From the NCBI GenBank assembly GCA_964344775.1, contig CAYFOO010000054.1, positions 1 to 9,664 of the forward strand: DNA of 9,664 bases. Reading direction: 5' to 3'. The position numbers and the translations under genes were made by a program. The notes under the pieces were generated by a model. It had not been told where the DNA came from and ran no database searches. It saw only the letters and a program-made list of their open reading frames with translations. Shown one piece after another: positions 4,989-9,664 of the stretch. Source of the stretch: CAYFMH01 sp964344775 (GTDB lineage Bacteria > Patescibacteriota > Gracilibacteria > UBA4473). The first letter of the stretch is position 1. Each line of letters starts with the position of its first letter.

Positions 4989-5012
4989 GGGGCTGGCCGC
5001 AAGGCAGAACCC
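4989..5012 (+). promoter_or_regulatory. GNRA-capped hairpin in the acpP leader
   Basis: A stem of GGG and CTG(g)CC pairs with GGCAG and CCC around a GCAA tetraloop (about 4989-5012), roughly 50 nt before the acpP start. It is a probable leader structure of unknown role. A shorter GGCC-GCAA-GGCC hairpin is found near 3630. Confidence 0.35.
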
Positions 5013-5061
5013 AATCGAGCAATTACCCGAAACCGGACTGGGATTAGAAGGAGAATTAGCC

Positions 5062-5325
5062 ATGTCCGAATTGAAAACTCGTGACGATGTTTTTGCAGCC
5101 GTCAAAAAGGTCGCCGTCGAAAACCTGAAGGTTGATGAAGCGAAAGTGGTCGAAAACGCCAGTTTCATCGACGATCTGGGGGCCGACAGCCTCGACACCG
5201 TGGAATTGGTCATGAACTTCGAGGAGGAGTTCGAGATCGAGATCTCCGACGACGAGGCGGAAAAGGTCCTTACCGTGAAGGATGCGGTGGACCTGGTCTG
5301 CGACAATCTCGGCATCATCACCTAA
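5062..5325 (+). CDS. acpP: Acyl carrier protein
   Basis: ACP carries growing acyl chains on a phosphopantetheine arm. The 87-aa, strongly acidic protein has the attachment Ser43 in LGADSLDTVELVM, followed by the helix II/III sequence EEEFEIEISDDEAEK and the end helix TVKDAVDLV. This is a fully canonical ACP. The start at 5062 is chosen because AAGGAG (5048-5053) lies 8 nt upstream and MSELKTRDDV matches family N-termini; the frame is open 87 nt further upstream without similarity. Base and codon use is very different from its neighbours, with many C/G third positions (GTC, GAC, CTG, ATC). That suggests recent transfer or strong translational selection. It would be the partner of the FabD-type enzyme upstream. 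Confidence 0.96.
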   Translation: MSELKTRDDVFAAVKKVAVENLKVDEAKVVENASFIDDLGADSLDTVELVMNFEEEFEIEISDDEAEKVLTVKDAVDLVCDNLGIIT

Positions 5326-5394
5326 CCCCCCCTCTCCCCCTCAGACCTTGCCATCCGCTCCCAAGGGAGTCGGATGTGCAGGTCGGGGAGGGGG
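5326..5394 (+). terminator. Long imperfect GC-rich hairpin after acpP
   Basis: Starting right after the acpP stop, a C-rich arm (5326-5361) pairs imperfectly with a G-rich arm (5366-5394) around the loop CAAG. Matching blocks are CTCC/GGAG, CATCCG/CGGATG, GACCT/AGGTC and CCCCCTC against GGGGAGGGGG. Only three T's follow, so intrinsic termination is uncertain. It lies between the convergent acpP and O-antigen-ligase-like genes and may stop transcription from both sides. Confidence 0.6.
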
Positions 5395-5400
5395 TTTCAT

Positions 5401-6762
5401 CTATCTCAATTCTACTTCTTTGAAATACTCCAGAAACGCCAACATCAGGAAAAACACCATCCCCACTGGCACCATGTCAAAAATGGTCGCTAAATTGACC
5501 ACCACCAAAAATCCTCCAACAAACGGCCACCATTCTTTTTTGGATTTCCAAAAAAGGGAGATAAAAAATCCAATCGCTAACAAAATCCCAAAAATCCCCA
5601 TCTGGGCAAAATAATCTACAAAAACATTCTCCGCAATGAGAGCCTGGTCATCATCATTTTCTCGTAAGTTCTTCGCTCGAGCAGCAGGTCCCAACTCTCC
5701 CAGACTCCCAAAAACTGGTGATTCCAAACCCTTTTGGAACGCTTCCACCGGCCTCGTAAAATGATCCAACGTCCCCGCCCGATGCACGACTTTGTCATAT
5801 ATTTTTTGCCCGACAAATCCCAGTCCTATGAAAACAATGGTAATGATCGCTACTTTCCAGACCTTTGATCGATAATGAAAAAACAACCAAATAAGCCCCC
5901 CCGCTACCAATCCTAATACCGCAGCCCGAGACGCACTCTCATAAATCCCGAAGACAAGAACTAGAAGTAAGAAGTAAGAAGTAAGAAATAAGAGGAAATT
6001 CTTTTGAGAATTAAAAATTGCATATTGAAAATTGTTTGAAAATTGAAAATTGAAAATTGAAAATTGTCTCCGCCCGTTCAAAAAAAGGAGAAATACAGCC
6101 ACCAACAATAAATGTGCAAATGCCACTGGTCCCGAAGATCCTCCCTGCATCCGCACAGCCCCATCCACTTCGTGATACAGAGGCAAAGTCTGTCCCGGAA
6201 CCCAACTCGAGATCGTCGTAGAATAAAACTGAGCCAGAATATCAAATCCCCCCAGATACTCAGCCCATGTACCAAATAAAACAGAAGCCACACAAGATCC
6301 AATGAAACACCAAGAAAATTTTTGGAATACTTCTTTCCCCCATTTTTCTCCAAAATGTGCCAAAAGCCGGGACAAAATCAAAAATACCACAAACCCCATA
6401 CCGAGATAACGAAAAGCCATCCCTGCCGTCTGAAAATCGGAACTAACCAAAACCAAACCTCCTCCCCAAATCAAAAACAATAAAGCCAAAGTCTCAGAAA
6501 ACTTAAACTCCCCTGTTTCTTCCCCTCGCTTCAGGAGGGGAAAGCCAATTTTCTTCACCAAAACAGAAAGATTTTTGAAACTGGAAAGGGGTTTGACCAC
6601 AAATATCCGTTGCAATTCCAAAAATATCACCACGCCCAATAAAAATATCAAAATTCCTTCCTTCCAAAATCGAAAAGGCTCTGGCAAAAACACGGTGATC
6701 ACCCCGTGAAACGGAAGTAAAATCCCAAGGGTACAAACGAGCCAAAGAATTAATTTCTGCAT
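5401..6762 (-). CDS. O-antigen ligase / Wzy-type polytopic membrane protein
   Basis: A 453-aa integral membrane protein with about ten or eleven hydrophobic segments and a large loop after about residue 310. It fits the O-antigen ligase/polymerase superfamily (Wzy_C type), which joins or polymerises undecaprenyl-linked glycans outside the membrane. Marks are the ASRAAVLGLVAGG helix (about 279-291), the RPVEAFQKGLESPVFGSLGELGPAAR loop region, and ENVFVDYFAQMGIFG (about 389-403), the family's late E-N...G-x-x-G block. Two heptad arrays are embedded in frame and code for residues about 233-251 (Phe/Asn/Gln-rich loop) and 256-267 (part of the next membrane helix). No Shine-Dalgarno sequence. Whether it is a ligase or a polymerase cannot be told, and no glycosyltransferases are nearby in the window. 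Confidence 0.8.
   Translation of the reverse strand: MQKLILWLVCTLGILLPFHGVITVFLPEPFRFWKEGILIFLLGVVIFLELQRIFVVKPLSSFKNLSVLVKKIGFPLLKRGEETGEFKFSETLALLFLIWGGGLVLVSSDFQTAGMAFRYLGMGFVVFLILSRLLAHFGEKWGKEVFQKFSWCFIGSCVASVLFGTWAEYLGGFDILAQFYSTTISSWVPGQTLPLYHEVDGAVRMQGGSSGPVAFAHLLLVAVFLLFLNGRRQFSIFNFQFSNNFQYAIFNSQKNFLLFLTSYFLLLVLVFGIYESASRAAVLGLVAGGLIWLFFHYRSKVWKVAIITIVFIGLGFVGQKIYDKVVHRAGTLDHFTRPVEAFQKGLESPVFGSLGELGPAARAKNLRENDDDQALIAENVFVDYFAQMGIFGILLAIGFFISLFWKSKKEWWPFVGGFLVVVNLATIFDMVPVGMVFFLMLAFLEYFKEVELR
5963..5997. repeat. 7-bp-period array (AGAAGTA) inside the O-antigen-ligase-like gene
   Basis: Five heptads: AGAAGTA three times, AGAAATA, AGAGGAA. The array is read on the complementary strand in frame and gives LLFLTSYFLLL, which serves as membrane helix. 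Confidence 0.9.
6010..6066. repeat. 7-bp-period array (ATTGAAA) inside the O-antigen-ligase-like gene
   Basis: Units ATTAAAA, ATTGCAT, ATTGAAA, an 11-nt irregular unit, then ATTGAAA three times and ATTG. On the coding strand this gives the Phe/Asn/Gln-rich run QFSIFNFQFSNNFQ, a likely non-membrane loop. It lies 12 nt from the AGAAGTA array, so two families are side by side. Confidence 0.9.
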
Positions 6763-6800
6763 TTTTCAATTGGAAAAATATCACAAATGAGCAAAAAGCA

Positions 6801-6838
6801 CAAATAGATTTTGACAAATCACCTCTATTTGTTATTCA
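6801..6838 (+). promoter_or_regulatory. Promoter with flanking 8-bp inverted repeat between divergent genes
   Basis: TTGACA (6811-6816) is followed after 16 nt by TATTCA (6833-6838), preceded by TGT as in extended -10 boxes. CAAATAGA (6801-6808) and TCTATTTG (6824-6831) form a perfect 8-bp inverted repeat around the -35 box, an arrangement typical of a repressor site. CACAAAT also occurs at 6782-6788 and 6799-6805. The 98-bp gap separates the O-antigen-ligase-like gene from the 208-aa gene. Confidence 0.45.
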
Positions 6839-6860
6839 TGTTTTACGATTTTATAAAAAA

Positions 6861-7487
6861 ATGGAAAAATCAAATTTTTTTGATTCATTACAGGCTATGG
6901 TCGAAGACCTGAGAGAGAGAATTGCCAACCTCAATGCTGAAAGAGGAGAAATAGATGATACAACTTACGAAGATTGGATTAGATGGACAGGCCAATTATC
7001 AGAAATGGCTTTTCTTGCCTATAATCAATTTTCGTTGGCACAAGAAGAAAATTTTGATGAAGAAATAGCAGCTTCTTTACATGACCTTGAAGATTGTATG
7101 CGTTTCATCTACGAAATAAAGAGTGATCTTTATTTAATTGGTGATGTTGAACATGAAGAATTAGAAAACAGCCCGGAAGGAATTGGTGAATTACTTGCAG
7201 AAAGTTGTAAGCAATTTAAAGAAGGAATTTATTCTGTAAGTATTGAGGAGGTTTGGAACTGGATTATGGCTATAAGATTAAAAGAAAATTTTTGTATTGA
7301 GAAAGGAAATGAATGCTATGGGGAAGATTGGGAGATGCTTGTAGAGTGGAATTGGCTTTGTGGATTATGTAATTATTTAATGTTTCAATTAACTCAGGCA
7401 TTTCAGCATAAAAGTCCAGTTTTTCTTGAAGCTTGGGAAGAAAAATTCCAACGGAAAAAAACTGAAAGAAAGCAAAAAATGAATTAA
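6861..7487 (+). CDS. Acidic, tryptophan-rich helical protein of unknown function
   Basis: A 208-aa soluble-looking protein that I do not recognise. It is acidic through most of its length and predicted largely helical by composition. It has repeated Trp-containing helices (EDWIRWTGQL 37-46, EEVWNWIMAI 129-138, EDWEMLVEWNWLCGLC 155-170) and a strongly basic last 15 residues (FQRKKTERKQK). Cysteines are at 79, 116, 145, 152, 167 and 170, including CGLC, but no known metal-binding pattern is evident. No signal peptide or membrane helix is seen. The promoter lies 23 nt before the ATG and there is no Shine-Dalgarno sequence. It is convergent with ilvC. Composition matches the AT-rich neighbours. 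Confidence 0.75.
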   Translation: MEKSNFFDSLQAMVEDLRERIANLNAERGEIDDTTYEDWIRWTGQLSEMAFLAYNQFSLAQEENFDEEIAASLHDLEDCMRFIYEIKSDLYLIGDVEHEELENSPEGIGELLAESCKQFKEGIYSVSIEEVWNWIMAIRLKENFCIEKGNECYGEDWEMLVEWNWLCGLCNYLMFQLTQAFQHKSPVFLEAWEEKFQRKKTERKQKMN

Positions 7488-7514
7488 AAAAAGCGAGAGA
7501 AGTCCCACTTTTCT
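7486..7514 (-). terminator. Possible ilvC terminator
   Basis: On the minus strand an 8-position stem (7507-7514 with 7496-7503, loop GGG) has one A-C mismatch. It is followed after CGC by seven T's (plus-strand A's 7486-7492). The stem is weak, but position and T-run fit ilvC termination, 27 nt beyond its stop. Confidence 0.45.
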
Positions 7515-7547
7515 ATGAGCTAAGAACTACCCCCTAAGAACTATTCT
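7513..7547. repeat. 7-bp-period array overlapping the ilvC stop codon
   Basis: Five heptads, all beginning CTA: CTATGAG, CTAAGAA, CTACCCC, CTAAGAA, CTATTCT. The first bases of the fifth unit are the ilvC stop (7541-7543). This includes the 10-bp direct repeat CTAAGAACTA at 7520-7529 and 7534-7543. Confidence 0.75.
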
Positions 7548-8572
7548 CCTTTCGATGCATTAAAATTATCGTCTCCTGAGTCTTTTTTATCAATCTTCAT
7601 CATAGATCGAAGTTTTTTTCCGGTTTCTTCAATTGGGTGATTTTGATATTTTTCTCGGAGTTTTTTTAGTTTCGTCCCCCCCTCATCCATGACGGAAGTG
7701 AAATCATCAGCGAATTTACCAGATTTGATATCAGCCAAGATTTCTTTCATTCGTGCCTTGGTACCAGCGTCAATTACTCGTGGACCGGAAACATATCCTC
7801 CGTATTCTGCTGTCTCTGAAACGGAGTAATTCATGGCCGCAATACCACCTTCGTACATCAAATCTACAATGAGTTTGAGTTCGTGAAGACATTCAAAATA
7901 CGCAACTTCCGGTTGATATCCGGCGTCCACAAGAGTTTCAAATCCGGCCTGAACGAGCTCCTCACATCCTCCACAGAGGACGGCTTGCTCCCCAAAAAGA
8001 TCTGTTTCTGTTTCTTCGGTAAAAGTGGTTTCCAAAATCCCCGCTCGTCCCGCTCCCATAAATTTACAGTATCCCAGAGCTAAGTCTTGGGCATCACCTG
8101 AGGCATCTTGTTCGACAGCAAAGAGAGCCGGTACACCAAAGCCTTGAACAAAAGTAGTTCTCACTCGATGTCCAGGACCTTTTGGGGCGACCATCCAGAC
8201 ATCCACATCAGATGGTGGTTTGATCCGATCAAAACGGATATTGAATCCATGGGCAAAAACAAGGCTTTTTCCTTCTGTGAGATTTGGTTCAACAGATTTT
8301 TCATAAGCAGCTTTTTGTGCCGTATCTGGTAGAAGCATGACGATCACATCTCCCCACGCAGCAGCGGCTCCAGTTTCCATCACTTTTAATCCGGCGTTTT
8401 CCGCTGAGGCCCAAGTTTTGGACCCTTCTCGAAGCCCAACCACTACTTCACATCCAGAATCCTGAAGATTGAGTGCGTGGGCGTGTCCTTGTGATCCACA
8501 GCCCAATATCGCTATCTTTTTGGATTTTAATTTGGATTCATCGATGTCCACATCGTAGTACATTTTTGCCAT
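7541..8572 (-). CDS. ilvC: Ketol-acid reductoisomerase, class I
   Basis: This enzyme rearranges and reduces 2-acetolactate (or 2-aceto-2-hydroxybutyrate) with NAD(P)H and Mg2+, the second step of valine/isoleucine synthesis. The 343-aa protein has the Rossmann motif GCGSQGHAHALNL (24-36), the cofactor loop GLREGSKTW (46-54, with Arg48 and Ser51 pointing to NADPH), catalytic His108 in FAHGFNI, and magnesium/active-site residues at the canonical positions Asp191, Glu195, Glu227, Glu231 and Ser252. One knotted domain shows the short class I form. The C-terminus carries about 15 extra polar residues after KIDKK. The ATG at 8572 (MAKMYYDVDID) matches the family start. No other branched-chain pathway gene is in the window. 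No Shine-Dalgarno sequence is visible. Confidence 0.97.
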   Translation of the reverse strand: MAKMYYDVDIDESKLKSKKIAILGCGSQGHAHALNLQDSGCEVVVGLREGSKTWASAENAGLKVMETGAAAAWGDVIVMLLPDTAQKAAYEKSVEPNLTEGKSLVFAHGFNIRFDRIKPPSDVDVWMVAPKGPGHRVRTTFVQGFGVPALFAVEQDASGDAQDLALGYCKFMGAGRAGILETTFTEETETDLFGEQAVLCGGCEELVQAGFETLVDAGYQPEVAYFECLHELKLIVDLMYEGGIAAMNYSVSETAEYGGYVSGPRVIDAGTKARMKEILADIKSGKFADDFTSVMDEGGTKLKKLREKYQNHPIEETGKKLRSMMKIDKKDSGDDNFNASKGE

Positions 8573-8622
8573 AGTGTTTGGGAATTAGAAATTAATTTTT
8601 CAAAAATAAAATATTTTTTGAA

Positions 8623-8687
8623 GAAAATTGGATTGTTGGATAATTTGATGATTAGAGGTTTTCCAATCTTCTAATAATCTAATTTTC
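8623..8687 (+). repeat. 18-bp inverted repeat with G-U pairs, between ilvC and the secreted-protein gene
   Basis: Arm 8623-8640 pairs with 8670-8687 over 18 positions. In plus-strand RNA all pairs form, three of them G-U, whereas the minus-strand RNA would have three A-C mismatches. The 29-nt loop and arms are built of octamer-like units (TTGTTGGA, TAATTTGA, TGATTAGA), so it may be a degenerate inverted octamer array. Confidence 0.6.
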
Positions 8688-8842
8688 TATTTTTGTTAGA
8701 CATTATTTTTATTTTCGATTTTGCAAGTGGGAAATGTAAAGATTGTGCCAAAAGAATCAAGAATAAAAATGAAAGTTTTATACTCCAACGCCTTAAAAGT
8801 TATGCGTATAATGCTCCGTAGTCCCTCACTTTGTACTTCAAA

Positions 8843-8866
8843 CCAAATTTTTTTAAAAAAGTTTGG
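8843..8866. repeat. A/T palindrome in the leader of the secreted-protein gene
   Basis: CCAAA plus T7 faces A6 plus GTTTGG: a 24-bp near-perfect palindrome with one T-G position, about 30 nt downstream of the TATAAT box. It could be an operator or an mRNA hairpin. Low specificity because of the A/T runs. Confidence 0.35.
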
Positions 8867-8912
8867 GACGAAGGGGTGCAAAAATCTTTTTTATCCGGTA
8901 CACTTCCCCTCG

Positions 8913-9602
8913 ATGAAAAAAATATCTTTGGTCCTGGTGCCAGTACTTTTGATTCTACTTTTAACAACTGAAAAAGCCTTTGCCCTAATCGAAACAAAAG
9001 AAGAAAAACTCCTTCAGGACGAAAGAACAAAAAAAAGGCTTGAAATCGCCAGGGATCAAGAAAAAATCGAGTGTCCGCTCCGAGAAAATGTCGAATGGGA
9101 AATTGAACTCCCTCAAGAAGAAGATTGTAAAAATATGACTTTTCTCAAATATTTTGCGGCCAAAAATTTTCACAATGAGATGCGAGAACTACAAAAAGTA
9201 TTCGATGTGATTCATCACGATAATGTTTCCAATCCAGAATTTATCGTTTCACAGGGAGTGAAACATCTTCGGATTCACCACCAATGCCTCCAAGATATTT
9301 GTAGAAACGTACTCTGGAAATGTGCCGGAACCCCACACTTGAGAAAAACTCAAGTTTCTGATGAATGGGGCTGGTGCAAAGAAAAAGCGAACAAAATAAT
9401 GGATCTCCAAAAAGCAAAATTTGAATTTATCGCCACCGGAAACCAAGCCAGAAAAGAAAGAATCCTACTCGAGGAAAAATTCCGTGCTATCCGAGAGAGA
9501 TTCCGAAATCAAATTCATGAAAGAATGACGAACTTTCTCGTGCAATTAAAAAGGTTTGAAGGGCATGTGGACAAGCTGATCAGATGGCCAAAAAGAAATT
9601 AA
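8913..9602 (+). CDS. Secreted six-cysteine protein of unknown function
   Basis: A 229-aa protein. The start at 8913 is chosen because it begins with a classic signal peptide: MKK, then a hydrophobic core VLVPVLLILLL, then TEKAFA with cleavage expected after residue 24. The open frame continues upstream to 8721 but would bury this signal. The mature protein is rich in charged residues. Its six cysteines (54, 72, 125, 130, 137, 155) cluster in the middle, suggesting up to three disulfides. There is no CxxCH haem motif and no lipobox. Residues about 160-225 look like a long basic helix or coiled coil (KERILLEEKFRAIRERF). No family is recognised. It would act outside the cytoplasmic membrane. No Shine-Dalgarno sequence is seen. 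Confidence 0.75.
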   Translation: MKKISLVLVPVLLILLLTTEKAFALIETKEEKLLQDERTKKRLEIARDQEKIECPLRENVEWEIELPQEEDCKNMTFLKYFAAKNFHNEMRELQKVFDVIHHDNVSNPEFIVSQGVKHLRIHHQCLQDICRNVLWKCAGTPHLRKTQVSDEWGWCKEKANKIMDLQKAKFEFIATGNQARKERILLEEKFRAIRERFRNQIHERMTNFLVQLKRFEGHVDKLIRWPKRN

Positions 9603-9664
9603 AAAACAGTATTTATACTAAGCCGCTTTAATAATTTGGAATTTTTGCGAAATAAGAGATTTTA

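Larger units (their letters stand above)
8573..8912. other. 340-bp divergent intergenic region, no gene
   Basis: This separates ilvC (leftward) from the secreted-protein gene (rightward). I see an 18-bp hairpin at 8623-8687, TATACT (8779-8784), TATAAT (8807-8812, the better -10 for the rightward gene, without a good -35) and an A/T palindrome at 8843-8866. An open frame through the right half lacks protein-like character and is not counted as coding. Confidence 0.5.

Noticed and set aside
4975..5061. N-terminal extension of ACP by 29 residues
   Set aside because: No similarity to ACP; the Shine-Dalgarno sequence at 5048-5053 fixes the start at 5062.
4959..5321. 120-aa minus-strand frame opposite acpP
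   Set aside because: Ser-rich antisense shadow of a canonical ACP.
1823..7547. CRISPR array
   Set aside because: Repeats are 7-8 bp in direct contact, without spacers of 25-40 bp; no cas gene is present.
8721..8912. N-terminal extension of the secreted protein by 64 residues
   Set aside because: It would bury a textbook signal peptide and covers promoter-like and palindromic DNA.
1..9664. tRNA or rRNA genes
   Set aside because: No cloverleaf with a T-loop GTTCRANTC and CCA-end context, and no rRNA stretch, was recognised by eye on either strand.
1..9664. Alternative code with UGA read as glycine (as in Gracilibacteria)
   Set aside because: Recognised proteins are complete without in-frame TGA, and TGA ends the recombinase and cutA genes at family-typical lengths.

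Overview
The window is AT-rich bacterial DNA using the standard code: TGA ends the recombinase gene and cutA, and no in-frame TGA interrupts a recognised gene. Several traits recall an uncultivated Patescibacteria/CPR-type genome: most genes lack a Shine-Dalgarno sequence, many short arrays of 7-bp (once 8-bp) units lie between and within genes, biosynthetic genes stand alone, and there is an O-antigen-ligase-like polytopic protein. This placement is inference, not proof.

Left part (1-2456, minus strand): [NiFe]-hydrogenase maturation genes in the order hypA, hypC, hypD, with hypD cut by the window edge. hypC and hypD are separated by about 1.4 kb of unrelated DNA. It holds a self-contained, GC-richer unit (structured leader, good ribosome binding site, 60-aa two-helix membrane protein, terminator) and a complete tyrosine recombinase whose stop codon overlaps the hypD start as TGATG. 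A 39-codon plus-strand ORF between them may be the relic of a broken gene.

Middle part (2500-3540, minus strand): a YtxH-like small membrane protein, a strong G/C-rich hairpin, a 53-aa single-pass membrane protein with a good promoter, and cutA. hypA and cutA each have a TATAAT box exactly 6 nt before the ATG, which suggests leaderless mRNAs.

Plus-strand lipid pair (3700-5400): a FabD-type acyltransferase with its own promoter and a perfect terminator, then an acyl carrier protein gene whose base composition, strong ribosome binding site and GC-rich hairpin make it stand out as a compositional island.

Right part (5400-9664): a convergent O-antigen-ligase-like gene carrying two in-frame repeat arrays, a divergent Trp-rich 208-aa protein of unknown function, ilvC (canonical class I ketol-acid reductoisomerase), and a secreted six-cysteine protein of unknown function.

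The most unusual theme is the repeat arrays. Five minus-strand genes (hypC, hypA, the YtxH-like gene, cutA, ilvC) have a 7- or 8-bp-period array touching or overlapping the stop codon. Two further arrays sit in frame inside hypA and the O-antigen-ligase-like gene. Genes that look recently acquired (recombinase, 60-aa cassette, acpP), and also fabD, lack such arrays.
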